A model generated the notes under the pieces. The model was not told where the DNA came from. It worked only from the letters and a program-made list of their open reading frames with translations, and ran no database searches. This document shows, one piece after another, positions 11,701 to 23,650 of a stretch of 64,000 nt of DNA (its first letter is position 1; the number at the start of each line of letters is the position of its first letter). The stretch is from Isoetes taiwanensis (lineage: Eukaryota > Streptophyta > Lycopodiopsida > Isoetales > Isoetaceae). The position numbers and the translations under genes are program-made. The stretch covers positions 13,293,039 to 13,357,038 of the forward strand of contig JAJEKV010000002.1 of NCBI GenBank assembly GCA_021234155.1. Direction: 5' to 3'.

Positions 11701-13293
11701 GCATATCTATATTTCATTTGCCAATAACCCCAACACAAAAAAGCCATGCATTCACTTCCTGTATTTTTGACACTTTTAAGTCTAACACACGAAAACATGA
11801 AAGTATCTAAAAGGAATGTAGACTCACTCGACTGATTGCTTGAATCTTTCTCATCCAACTTGGATGTTGATGCTACAATATCACCAAACATAAAAAAAGA
11901 AACATTAATGGAAAGAAATGGAGTAAGCATGAAGATTTATGTGCACTATGTGCTTATGAATGTATCCATTATACATTGCTTAGAAAGAGAAATTGAACAT
12001 CAGAAATGGCCTGCAAAAGAGTAGCATATACCTTTTTTTCCGTGTTCAAATGTTTATATTACATTGAGTGTTCATAATACAGGGAATACATGGACTGTAG
12101 CATTGACAGCTTGTTGACCATGTTCAGGCCTGCAAAATAGCAGCATATGCCTTTTTTCGTGCTTTAGGTGTTAATAATATATAATTCATAATGCATGGAC
12201 TGTAGCATTGAGGGCTAAACATAATGCATATTCTCACATTGACCCTAAACATGGAGTGAAGAGAAAGATATGCTAAATACTACAACCATTTTGCAAATCT
12301 CTACTGCTATCAACATGAAAATAGGGATGCAAGATTACCTCTTGTGACAAATGTTAACATACTCTTTTGGCGTGGGTCAGGTTGATGCTTTGGAGGTCTG
12401 CCTCCCACGTTGTGTATCTTATTTTCCTTCTCTCCGCCAGATTCCTTTGCCGCAGCTTTTTGGACATTGCCTAGATGATTGAATGTGTTGCTTCATGTTA
12501 GTTAGCACGGATCCTGCTGGTGGAAATAGTAAGATTGACTTGTTACATAGCTTGCAAGCGATACAAATGCTGCCCAGATCCATGTAGCCTGCTACACTGT
12601 CCTTATACAACTCAAAGATAACACCAGATTGTTCTATAAATAGCAAGGATCTCTCCACCAAAGCCTTATTCCGCTCAATAATATCCTGTGTGCATTCTTC
12701 ATTCACAAGATTCTCGATCGTATTTAACTCCAGATTACGACGCTGATAATATCATTATGCGCTTTTGTTTTACAATGCCGAGCTGTGAAGTTATACATGG
12801 TATCACTACCGCCTTTTCCATAACGATGATTACACTCAACGCACCATATGTAAAATACTACTCGTCCATTTACATCATCGGACATGAGTTCAAACCTGTC
12901 CTGCCTGCCAGCACGCCTCATCTTAGTTGTGTAGAACGTTAGTTCTTTTCTCCACTTAAATAGGTCAGCTTTGATGGCCAATTTAGACCGCATCTTGCTC
13001 TCACATGAGCCACTTGAGGATCTTACTAGGCTGCTATCATTATCAGCCTTATCATCTCTATTGACATCTATTACATCACTCTGCAAATTAGATTCTTCTT
13101 CTAACTCTTCAATGACTACACGTGGCCTTTTAGAAGGTTGGGAACTAATCTGATCAATCTGATCTGTTATCCTTACCACAACCTCATTGTCCGTAACCGT
13201 AAACCTCCTTTCTTGTTTCTTTGATAAAGGCAAGTTTCGCTCAGCAAGGAATATGAAACCGTGCCCCATGAGTTTGTCTAATTCATCACTCAA
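8755..13293 (-). pseudogene. Uncharacterised transposase-like zinc-finger protein gene, broken
   Basis: Minus-strand blocks run in one order: 12724-13293 (Zn finger, C-V-E-C with distal H-x5-H), 12419-12706 (second finger, C-K-L-C with H-x6-C), 11163-11930 (Cys-rich block with C-S-Y-C), 10631-11244, 10142-10600 and 8755-9423. The central block contains V-P-A-I-V-A-E-D, then D-D-S-L-V-G-F-C-G, V-N-P-L-H and G-H-S-S-D-G-D-A-R-R-R. I recall this set of motifs from uncharacterised proteins of plants and some invertebrates; no function is known to me. The C-terminus W-Y-L-G-R-V...I-D-L-A-N-R-P also fits that family. The two N-terminal fingers look BED-like, which suggests a transposase origin (inference). 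A frame change near 10850 and an in-frame stop near 10627 break the middle; some gaps may be introns. Probably a recently decayed copy. Confidence 0.55.
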
Positions 13294-14087
13294 TCTATTC
13301 TCTCAAATCTGCATAAGATGCACTATCTTCCACTCTAACAAACCCAATTTCTGTGGAGTCCGCTTGCCAGCATTTAAGCGAACTGAAATTGCACGTTGGT
13401 CCATTTTGTGATCTAGCTTCAGATGCAAAAAATCTGTCAATGGTATCACATGTCAGAACTAAGACTTTGGGATCTTCTTAGAGAGGCAGAAATAAAAGCA
13501 CCGAGATCTTACTAACTATCTATTGCTATACAAATTTCTATGCAAACACCACCCATTGTCTTGATTTCTGACATCTCCGCGCAGATGCTCAATAAACATT
13601 GAATGCTAAATTGGATTTTGCAGGAGAAAGGGCATCATTCAAGATTTGACAAAAAATCAGATGAATGCATTGAAGATCATAGGCTAGATCCAGAAGCAAT
13701 GCAATACGAGATTGAGACTGAAGCTGTAGATTTGTTAGGAAAGCTGATATTTAGGGGGATTGTTTTGAAGATAATCAATGTCATGTAATGAAGATGTCTG
13801 AGCAAGATGACTGCATTTTCTCATCCTGAGAAACAGACTCAACACTCACTTGTGCTCAAAATGAAGAGGAAAAAATGCAGTACTGGCTCTTACACTCTGA
13901 GAAAGGTATAATAATTTGTCTCTAACTATGTGGCCATAATGGTCAGTACATGACCATGGTCAATGAACATATATTTATGGTGATGCCGAAATGGTTACAA
14001 AGTCCTTCCATCTTCTATCCTTACCTAAAGAGTGGGAGCTTGATAATGTCACCAACTTCCAATCATATGTTATGTTAAGAAACCCAA
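13294..14087. other. Mostly non-coding, one possible orphan exon
   Basis: A plus-strand open stretch at about 13622-13788 follows a polypyrimidine-poor TTTTGCAG acceptor-like site and encodes an acidic peptide (DPEAMQYEIETEAVDLLGKL). I do not recognise it. A short phrase at 13895-13915 (cactctgagaaaggtataa) recurs near 14600, showing a local duplication. No other coding signal. Confidence 0.3.
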
Positions 14088-14500
14088 ACAACCCAAAGAA
14101 TACGGGCACCGAATCCAGCTTCAACAATGGATCCATGAATATGCCCAACTACTAATAGGGCACCTGCAATGCCACATGTATTTTTACCTTGTTTGTCATT
14201 ACTCCAGCATGTCTCATTTGCTTAAAAATGTCAAAAGCATCTGCAATGTACCCTTTCAATGAATATACAAAAGTTATGGTATTCCATGAAGTCACACCCC
14301 TTTCTGGCATTTTATCAAACTATCAAACAATATTTGTGCATCTTGTAGGCTACCCCATCGAGCATATGTCCCAATTATAGAATTCCATGTTACTATGTTT
14401 CTGCAAGGCATTTGATAGATAGATAGAAAACGTCCTTTGTGCATTTTTTCAAACAATCATACACAACATAGGCTGTAATCAACATGTCCAATTGAAGATG
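14088..14500 (-). pseudogene. PPR-protein gene fragment
   Basis: On the minus strand, codons read in order: QMPCRNIVTWNSIIGTYARW, then DAQILFD, then a second unit with KMPERGVTSWNTI and ADAFDIFKQMRHAGV, then after a frame change VVGHIHGSIVEAGFGARIL. These are successive P/L/S-type pentatricopeptide motifs (V-T-W-N-x-I-I, A-x-x-L-F-D-x-M-P-x-R) of the plant organellar RNA-binding family. Only about three motifs survive, with a deletion, frame changes and stops, so this is a relic. It is embedded among fragments of other genes. Confidence 0.8.
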
Positions 14501-15032
14501 TTTTCATGAGTCAATCTATAAAAAATTTAAAAATAATACTTTGTACTTCCACACTTTTCATACATATCTATTAGAACATTTTCCAAGCATGCCCTTACAC
14601 TCTGAGAAAGGTATAACAGAGGGTACTGGCAGAACAGTGCAGCATATGAGGATTCAACTCAGTTGGGTTGAATCTACATAATGCAAAGTGCAAGTTGGGT
14701 TTGAATCTACATAATGCATAAATGCATGATTCGTATGCATTCTGGGGGGTATTAGGGCAGTACCTGGTAGATGAACTGATGCTGGCGTTTCTAAAAGGGA
14801 AACTTGCTGCAGTGGCGATGCTCCACTCATATCATATCATATGACCTAAATGAAAGAAAGGAGAAATTGGGGATGAGGATGCTTGCAAAAGCTGCAGAAG
14901 GATGCAATCATCACTGTTGCTCCACATCTAATATGCACATCTACCCCAGTTGTACATTAACTGATGTTAATGCAATCTTTCTTTATTTTTCTTGCTATTA
15001 TATTTGTTCATGTGCTTTTTCCACAGTTTCAG

Positions 15033-15300
15033 ACTAAACAGGCCTGATATTGCATACAACTTAAAAAGATACCTGAAATCAAGGGCATATGCATTCAATT
15101 TCAATGACTATTATGAATCAGATATTGCAAGGATTGAACTGGTAATAACAGCTTTTATGGGTTATTTGTCTATTTTGGGAAGCGTAGTTAGTTATAAAAA
15201 CCATTTCCTTTCTTGCTTTTATGAACATGATTCTGCATTGGATGTGGCTATAGGATCCTATGAAACATACGAAGCAAAGCTTAGCAAATCGAAATACTGA
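15033..15300 (+). pseudogene. Nudix-3/dipeptidyl peptidase III-type (M49) gene fragment
   Basis: A first piece at about 15033-15141 encodes YLKSRAYAFNFNDYYESDIA and ends at a GT (15142). A second piece at 15229-15300 encodes ALDVAIGSYETYE and then stops. Together they match the region of plant Nudix hydrolase 3 proteins with an M49 dipeptidyl-peptidase domain, where an N-x-Y-Y-x-S-D-I-A-W-M-E-L segment is followed directly by L-D-V-T-I-G-P-Y-E-T-Y-E. No acceptor AG is present just before the second piece, and it terminates soon after, so the fragment is decayed. Matching is from memory of the family; an alignment would settle it. Confidence 0.65.
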
Positions 15301-15840
15301 TAAGAACCTGATTTGGTCGCTTGATCTCATCATCAGAGAACCCGTTTGTAGTATTTAACATATGTTGCTTCTGAAATCCAAATTTGTGCACTTATTAGTC
15401 TAACCAGCAGCAATAATCTTGAAACTTATTGGCCTTTGTAACAGGAAAAATCAATGCTCACAATAGTAGTAATAGAGAATGAACAACTATAAATGCATAT
15501 ATAAGACGTACCAAATTTGGAGCAAGAAGGCACAGCAATGACCCTGATATGAGATCTTTTTTTCGGTGAAAAATGGATAATAAAACTTAAACCCAAAATC
15601 TCTTGAAGCTCCAAAACTAAAAGGGAAATCTTATACGGTGTGAGGCAGCTCGCAAGAAGGAGGCCGCTGGTATACGGTCGAAGCTCGTCAGTGGCGCCAC
15701 ACTCCCCTTCACGTAAGTCTATGGAATTTAAAAAAAAAAAAGCTCCTATTTTCACTGACGTATACGTGCACCAAAAACCATTAAAAACCCCCTCGATGTG
15801 CACGCAGATGTGTTATACACCCAAAACTGTGAACCCCCCT
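15301..15840. other. Non-coding, no gene seen
   Basis: Open frames here (for example 15426-15803 minus) have no recognisable content. Sequence lies between two gene fragments on opposite strands. Confidence 0.4.
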
Positions 15841-16028
15841 TGCATTAACACTAATACCAAGTGCAATTACATCCCTGATTGTTGGAACACATGCGGCAGT
15901 TGCAGGAATCTTGATGTGAACATTTGGTCTGTTTACAGTTTTCCGCAACCATTTTGCAGCTTCTAAAGTTGATTCTATTTCAAGAGCAAGTGTTGGCGAG
16001 ACCTCAACAGAAACATACCCATCTTCAC
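15841..16028 (-). pseudogene. Transaldolase gene fragment (single exon piece)
   Basis: The minus strand encodes EDGYVSVEVSP, then LEAAKWLRKTVNRPNVHIKI, PATAACVP, and VIALGISVNA. This matches the core of plant transaldolase (a pentose-phosphate-pathway enzyme), including the I-K-I-P-A-T segment with the Schiff-base lysine. Downstream the expected V-T-L-I-F-S-L continuation is absent; the frame runs into unrelated sequence near 15840. Upstream (16029-16286) only weak, frame-broken resemblance is left. No intact gene is present. Confidence 0.8.
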
Positions 16029-17899
16029 ATATCTGACCATATCTGACCCTACTCTGCTATATCCACGCATGCAAGAAACCATCCAAGAGAGCAAAAAACA
16101 ATCTTCTAAATATGGAAAAGCAAAGGATATTGAATCTATTCTTTGAGATGGATCTAAAAGCATACCTGTACATAGCTTTTCCACAACTTGCAAGTTCCAC
16201 AGTAGATCCTCAGCTAACAAACAACAAATTCTCCAAACCAAATTCGTGAGCATAATAACTCCCCTAATAACTCCTAGAACTAGCATGGCGAGCTATGAGC
16301 AATAGAGGTTATTGGAACTTGGCATGTCACCTTACCATAGAGGATATCATCTAAGAAGAGCTCAGAGTTGAGAGGAGGAGCAACTGGAGGAGTCATCCAC
16401 TCGTAAATCTGCATGCATCCATAACCCTAGAGCTGGCTCAAAAGAAGCATTGAATGTCTTCACAGTAATAGAAATGCATGAGTCATACTGGTGACAGGAT
16501 TTAATATCATTGGAGCTATTGCAGGTAACGCAAACAGGGGATATTGTTGCAGTTGATTGCCTGTTCTCGAAATGCTTGTCTAAACTAGGTAGGGGATATT
16601 GTTGCAGTTGATTGCCTGTTCTCGAAATGCTTGTCTAAACTAGGTCCTCTGTTGTATCCAACTCCCCTGTTTGCAGCTCCGCTCGTCAAATCGCTGAAGT
16701 ATCTGCGAAATAACTGGAATCCTCTGTCCAGATAACTGAAATGAAAGTTTGAGAGATAGCATATGTAGCAGGCTTCACGGCTATGGCTCGGCTATGGCGG
16801 TGGATGCAAAGGCAGCCTCCAGAACGCAGATGTTTTTCCACGACCCCCTTTTTTCCTCAGAAAGGTACGTGTCGTCTTCAGAAATAAGCATCATAAAAGA
16901 ATATCCTAAAGGCATATTTGTAAGAGAGTTATATATGTTAGATTAGATATCTTTAAAATAAAGTTTTAGTGTATTGGTAAGCCGCTTTGGGCAGAACTTA
17001 GAGATTAAAAAGTAACCATTCCATGACAATTGAGTATGCCAAACTTAAAATTTAATGCATAGCCCTTGGAGGAACTGCAAATTTGACAAAATATCAGCAT
17101 GTTTTAATCTGCTTTTCTCCTCTCCTTCATTTTATAGTTTACATCTTGATCCGAGGTACAGACATGCCACATGTCCTTATTGAATGTTGCACGTACCACG
17201 TTTGCCTTCATAATGTATATCACCATAGGCAGATAGTTCTATTATATCCATGTCCTTTCCTGTATAAAGAGAAGGAAATAAATTAGTACTTTTCATAGCC
17301 CAAAGAATTTTTACACGAACAATAATGACAAAGACTTTTGGGTATTCAGGTTCACATCAAGTCTCCATCCATTCTTCAGAGATTTGAAGATGACAGAACA
17401 GTCTGGAAGGAGCTAAGGAATCAAACCTAAAGATGTGGTAAGCAGTATGTAAGCATCTGGGCAGTGACTTTGCAAAAAATGAGCCATCAGGCCCAAGTTG
17501 GTCTGCAGAAGTGCCAACTTTAATGTAACCTCGGCGTAAGAATACGGGGTGCTATTTTTCAAGGTGATCCTATCTAGAATGCAGCTGCATCCTTCATCAA
17601 TCATGGAGACAACGATCACCAAATATGGGTTGCATTGTTACAGTGTAGAAGAAAGATATTCTGACCTGCAATACTAATTATGCAGAAGACATCAAAATGA
17701 AATTGCACTCATGTGAAAATAGAGTCGTAAAATTGAAAGCAAATTATGGCAACCTTCAGCTGAATATTGTATAACTTAAACACAATAACCTATTGTGAGA
17801 ACCTATTTGGAACTTCAAACATAGAAGTACCATGAAATTCATTTTGGCTTTTTTTTTTCATGCATATAAGAAATTATGAGCTGGAAAGGTATTCTGTAC
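16029..17899. other. Mostly non-coding spacer between gene fragments
   Basis: No gene recognised. A 55-bp tandem duplication sits at 16537-16646. The minus-strand open frame 17413-17622 has no domain I recognise; it could hold a 3' exon of the HNH gene upstream of it, but I found no match. Confidence 0.4.
16537..16646. repeat. 55-bp tandem duplication
   Basis: The unit beginning ggggatattgttgcagttga is present twice, at 16537 and 16592, with essentially no differences. It implies a recent local duplication. Confidence 0.9.
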
Positions 17900-18555
17900 C
17901 AGATAATCGACAATAAGCACTTCCTTGAATAAGCTCCGTCATAGAGGTATCAAGTTTATTGCCCTTAGCACGATTTGCCGATGACTGCATTATCGAAAAA
18001 GACAATGTCATCCATCTTCAAATTAAACATACAAGCTAAAACTTACACATGAAGCCCCACTTGGAAAATTAAAGAGTTATCGGGAAAAGAACCTGCAACA
18101 CTTGGCAGTTTTCCAGATTGCTCCTTCCACCCTGCAATACATAAAAGGAAATGCATAACAAGACAGAATAAATGTATGTTATTGGTGCTGTTCAAATTAA
18201 AGGGACCAAAAATATCTTGAAATGCCTAACAAGACAGAATGAAACTATTTGGGAACCAAAATGAAAGGGGCCAAAATACCTTGGAATAAGGAATAATGTG
18301 ATCGAATTCGTAGCAGAGGCAACCAGGACAAGCTACAAGCTTTCGGAAGACAATATTGCCAAGATGGTCACGGCGCCATCTTGCAGGGTCTCTGCCATTG
18401 ATTAGGGCAGCTTTGTTCCAGCATGCCTCCTTCACATGCTGAGGGAAGCTGCGAGGTTCCGACGGATCTACGGCAACAGAGGCGTCGTCCTTGGAGGGTC
18501 TACTGGTGCCGGATTTGGCAGCAGCTCTCAGAGCTCTGTTCAGGCCCCTCACCAT
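17900..18555 (-). CDS. HNH-endonuclease-domain protein, three 5' exons
   Basis: Three minus-strand exons join in frame with GT/AG borders: 18280-18555 (starts MVRGLNRALRAAAKSG), 18093-18131 (GGRSNLENCQVLQ) and 17900-17984 (SSANRAKGNKLDTSM...ELIQGSAYC...SG). The product has a basic/Ser-rich N-terminus, D-P-A-R-W-R-R-D, a C-P-G-C zinc knuckle, the H-N-H core D-H-I-I-P-Y-S-K-G-G and E-N-C-Q, and a following N-R-x-K-G-N. Plants carry a conserved small HNH-domain protein of this layout; its substrate is not known to me. The last exon or exons were not found, so the 3' end is open and the gene may be truncated. Confidence 0.75.
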
Positions 18556-21500
18556 ATCTCCTATAGGATAGCTGCATTTTTTTTGCCCCTCTATTTTTGG
18601 CCCTTGGCCCCTCTACACAAAATATCACTCTAATCGCTCACTCCTATAATCTCTCAATCCTGACCATTGGTTATGTGAATATTCCATGTCATATTCCCAA
18701 TGCACAAAATGTGGCCGTCCCTTGCAAGTCAAGATGGGGTCAAACCCCAATTTCCACGTCATCCTAAGGTGCACTACAACGTATTCCATCCAAGTCAACC
18801 AAGTACATACACACCGATTTCAATAACACATCTCAAGGGCGTCAGTGTCACTACTCCATCAAAACAGAAATAAGACAGGTTAATAACATGCATGAAGAGG
18901 AAGCATGGGGATTTGAACCCCCTGCCCAAAAGGCAGTTCCAGAAAACCTCAAGATGAAAACCTTAAGACATAACCTGTTGAAGCCAAATAGAAGCACACT
19001 CTGCAACAGGAACTCTTCCTGAGGCTGCCATGCCTCCAACAGCATCTAGGCGGCTGAAGGAATACGGTTTAAGGAAAAAAGGGCTTAATCAGAGCAAACA
19101 GATCGGATTGAAGATTTCGGTTATGGCGGAAACCATACTCCAGACCTTGTTGCACCTAAACCTCTGCAAAAACCAAAATGAGAATGTTTGTGAAGAAAGA
19201 AACACACACCGAATATGCTTTTGGTTGTGCCCTGTCGGATTTTGCATGACTGCTTCTGCCTCTGTGCCCTGAACCCTGCCAGATTAACTCCACATTAACC
19301 GCTGCCAGATTAACTCTGTTGAATATGCCGCTGCCAGATTAACTCCGCCAGTGGGTTATGGCCCCTGAACTCTGGCATCGCCAAGCAGCCGCCCATCTGC
19401 CAAATAAACCCTCCCATCGCAAGGAGCCGCCCATCGAAAGAACTTCGCCATGCCATGCTGTATGCGAAACTGCCCCTGCTCTACTCCGTCGCCTCCACGC
19501 GCCCACGAAGCCATCGCCAGAATAGCAATTCTAAAAATGACAATCCTTCGACCTAGCCGGATCAACCATTCCGAAGACCTAACTCAATCGACCACTGCAA
19601 TCCCAAAACCCATTTACTGACGTCGCCATTATAACATTTTGGCCCACGAATACATCCCAAAACCTTACAAAATCTTAGGTTATTCCATGCCCAAACAACA
19701 ATTGCAGAACTTAATTGCTCACTCAACTCTAGTCGCTTTAAAAAAAATTCAAAAAGTCCTCAGCTGTTGGATGTTAGATTTCTGCCAATAGTCTGATGCA
19801 CATGGGTAAGCACATCGTACACGTGGCAAAACCCAAATCAGAAAGAGCTCTCTGCTCTAGGCAGCGCAGAGAGCACATGCACGAAGCCAGATTCAGATTC
19901 ATCGAAGCTTCAAAGCTTCGGATTTGATGCCTCAGATTCGAAGCAATAGACAAAGAGGACATGCTAATCCTTCTGAGACCGGCCGAAAACAAAGAAATGG
20001 GCAACCGGAACTGGAAAATTTAATGGGCAAAATTCTACTCTAATATACAAAATTCCTTATGCTAAGCTCTCTGCACTAAAACCCAAAGAACAGAAGCAAT
20101 GTAGAGTAGCCCACTAAAACAAGCAATTACAAAATCTCTGCAGCAAATCGGAAGATGTAATGTGCAAATTTCTATCCTAATGTGCAAAATTCCTTCTGTG
20201 AAACCCTCTTTACAATCACATAACCAAATGGAGGATTCTATTACCTATAAGAGCAGCCGGCCAACGATCCAAAGAAGCAGGCAACACACCCTGCCCCCAC
20301 GCCTGCAGTAGATCCATCCTCTACTGAAAAGATCGTGGCAGCAAGAAAATCGGATCTACAACCACTTGTTTCCAGATCATACTAAGAAGTAAAGCCATCC
20401 GAGGGCCAAGAGTTTTTTTTGCAAAAAAGAATGCCATCTACTGCCTCGAATCGTCATTGGGAAACCTAATCCAGGGTGGCTATCTGTTATAAAAGAATAT
20501 ATCGTATATAAGGACCACTTTCGGACTAATTCAAGCATTGGGGTGATTCATTAAACGTGAAGGTCTGGTAAATGAAATTCTGGCAGGTAAGATTGTGCAT
20601 AATGTAGAGTAGAACTGCCAGAATGTAGGGTAGAACAGCGGGAACACACGGTGAAAATGAAGGAAGCGAAGTAAAACATCGATGGCGTTCAACAATTTTT
20701 TGAGGTCAACATTCATAGAAAGAAAATATGCAATGTGGCGGGCGTTGTAAGCTGCGCGGCCTGAATTTCATTTATTTGATTTTTATGTAGCTCTAGACTC
20801 GTATACGAGGTTTTTAGGCAAGAAAAAGCGGTCCCAGCTATATCTAGACCGGAACTAATTAGTGAAGCTTTTCAATCCAGGTAGGAATTAAATCCAGAGC
20901 TCTAGAAGGGTGGCATCTAAGGCATCGAGTCAAATGCAAACCTAGGTTTTTTGGATTCTTATGAAAACGGTTGATTTGGCAGAATAAATGGCTTTCAAAT
21001 TTCCTTTTAAGGTTACCGTAAATTTTGCTCTGCGGATCTGTTTCGGACAAAGATGCATGAGGCTAAGACCCATGTATAAACTGGACTCATATGCACAGAG
21101 CCCAAGCTGCCACATTCATTTAGGATGCTTGAATGTATGTGTTCATTTGATATTATTCCATATTGCTGCATCTTTTGAAACTCATCAAGGGTAAAATCAA
21201 CCAGTCCTGCCATGAACCTACTAAAAAATGAGAAAATTACATGGAAAATACACAAGAATATGCAAAGAATCAACAAGAAATCTGATATATATAGTCAAGA
21301 ATCACAAATACAAGAGCCCAAAGGGAAGTAGGAATATGAGACAGATTCGACAACAACGAGGCACCTCTATAGATGTCTATATCAACAGCTAAGATTGCCC
21401 ACAAAGATTGCCCCATGTCTCGCACATGCATGTAGGTTCTAAAATGTTCTAGAACCTCCTGTAAACAGCTATGTATATGAAGACGATGCAAGGGAATGTC

Positions 21501-21679
21501 TTCATAGCTCACTTGACAAAGATGTATCTCTCATAGTTAGAAGATTGTGATCTCGAACTTTGCTTATGCAAATATCTTTGCATCCGTATGTAGTCACACC
21601 AACCCCCTACTACAATGGGAATGAGTCTTCAGAGCTGAAGCTAAGGTGCTTGAACTTAGCTTATTTGGGTAATGCCAGT
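18556..21679. other. Long non-coding stretch
   Basis: No credible coding region. Numerous short frames lack domains. A T-arm-like phrase near 18910 (ggggatttgaacccc) has no tRNA around it. The segment 19850-19900 is rich in short duplicated words (agagctctctgctc, gcagagagca). Confidence 0.4.
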
Positions 21680-23650
21680 GAAACTCCGCAATTTTGCCAC
21701 AGATTCTCTGCAGATTCTTAGGGTCGATCACTTAATTGGAGAATGTCCTTCCCAATCAACAAAGTATATACAACTACCGATGAAGAAACTTATTAAAATC
21801 CAAATTCTCTCGAACCTCAAACTCCTCTTGATCATTAATTCTGCTAGGAAAGGCGGCAGAGGATCTTGATCTGGGAAGAGTTAGATGTGTGTGGCTCTCA
21901 TAGTAAAACAAGAAATATTGGACATGGACAAACAACTGGAGGGATTTGAGCCGGAATGCAATGTCGCTGATCCGAACAGTGATCTGGTAAGGATTGAGGC
22001 GACAACCGGCTATAGTCAAGCTTGTTGCAGGGACGTGTCGCAGACAGAAGCCAATACTGATAGCATTCTTGTGCCCAGAGAAGATGGTGCTGAAGATCTG
22101 ATTGAAGAGCTTAGGGTTTTGCAAGCCAAGACTCACCAATAGGATTGACTCACCAATAGGATTGAAGAGCTTAGGGTTTTGCAAGCCAAGACTCACCAAT
22201 AGGATAGACAAAACCATATCCAGCGACAGTAAGAGATAAACGAGGATGCGTGCCAGAGTTCAGACAGAATGGAGTCTGAAAAGTGGAAGAATCTATTGAG
22301 TTATTATAGGCAAACTCAACTAATAGAAACCAATTGATCCAATCATGATCATCATGCTAGTAGCTGATAAATCACCTCAAATATTGTTCGAGATTCTGGT
22401 TATATGCTATGCTTGTCCATTGCTTTCTAAAGGATGATGGAAGGTCAACAAGTGGTCGACATGTAATAGCTCCAAAAGTCGCTTACCAAAAACCTACAAC
22501 GAATTTAAGTCCATGATTATTGATGATGTTATCCTGCAATTCATGGAGTCTCACTCATTCACAAAAAAGAAGATTAGATGCTCCCTTGCTGGTGATAGTG
22601 ACATTGAATAGAAAAAAATGAGTCATTTTAGAGAAACAATAAATAATAACTATGATAGTATCATGACCACGAGAGAGTCATAGTTCTGGAATAAAATCCA
22701 CATACATGCTCTTCCAATGTCCATCTGGAATAGGCAACGCTGAAGAAGACCACGAGAAGATGTCTTGAAAGCTTTGTATGGCTTCAAATACCACAAGGTC
22801 AAATAAAAACTTTGATAGAGCAGCAGAGTCCAGGTCACCATACTTTCGACTAATAAGTTCAAGAGTTTAGCTACTCCAGCATTCGACCATAGGTGAATTA
22901 TGACAAGTCTAACTCGATAATAGAGGTCGTCGTGGAACAGAAATCCATCTCGAATCTCAAAATGATCATATTTCGGCCTCATTTGTCGAGGAGATGTTGA
23001 GCCAAGATGTGAAAGTACATCTTGAGCCATGGATCAAAGGGGAGAGGTGTGCGAATAGACACTAACAAGGATGCATCCTGAGGCCTCTCAAACAAAGTGA
23101 TAGCGATAAGGTGGAAGCAAGCCGACCCTAGAATAACCCGTGATTGGTGATCAAATGCTGGATCATCCAGTTTAGGCTCAAGGTAAAAGCATCATGACAA
23201 GGCATCAGGCTTTCCTTGGAGAGATCCTGGATGGTACTTGGTCACGAAATTAATGCGAAACAATACCTGAGTATGCCACTAGGCCCGTCTGTCGACAGTT
23301 AAGCAGAATAAATTATTCCAGATTTTGATGATTAGTATAGACTGTGACCTTATAAGGAGAATGCTTCAAAGAAATGTCTCCACTCCTCGATCTAATTAAC
23401 TATTACAAAAGTTCCTTGCCATAAAATTTTGCAGATTTGAACTGCCGAGAATGTTAGACAATCAGATGCAGTTCATGATCATCCCCATTCTGTGACAAGA
23501 CACTACCAAGAGAAAATCGAGCACATCTGTTTCAACAACGTACTGATGAGAAGGATCCGGATGGACGAGGACTGGGGTCGTGATGAAGTAGTGCTTCAAG
23601 ATAATGAAAGCACTTTCTGTTATGATATAGGCACAGGGGAGTGATCTACG
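21680..23650 (-). mobile_element. Decayed Ty3/gypsy chromovirus pol (RNase H, integrase, chromodomain)
   Basis: In minus-strand order: the RT-RNase H junction (FIILKHYFITTPVLVHPDPS, then SQNGDDHELHLIVYHSRQF) near 23400-23640; the RNase H end (YHPGSLQGKPDALS) near 23190-23250; integrase zinc/core segments (DFIPEL, SRGHDTIIVI) near 22650-22750 and later weakly to about 22220; the post-integrase P-Y-Q-I segment; and a chromodomain near 21690-21830 (EEFEV, YFVDWEGHSP, then ESAENLWQNC). The order is that of plant chromoviruses. Every block has stops and frame changes. No LTR was identified. A 60-bp duplication at 22101-22205 lies inside it. Confidence 0.8.
22101..22205. repeat. 60-bp period direct duplication
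   Basis: The 45-bp phrase beginning attgaagagcttagggtttt occurs at 22101 and again at 22161; its tail gactcaccaataggatt is also present once more between them. It lies within the chromovirus relic. Confidence 0.9.

Noticed and set aside
17413-17622. Last exon of the HNH gene
   Set aside because: The 69-residue frame does not resemble the expected end of HNH-family proteins and no acceptor in the right phase was found.
18890-18960. tRNA-like T-arm (ggggatttgaacccc) on the minus strand
   Set aside because: No matching acceptor stem, D arm or anticodon arm could be folded around it.
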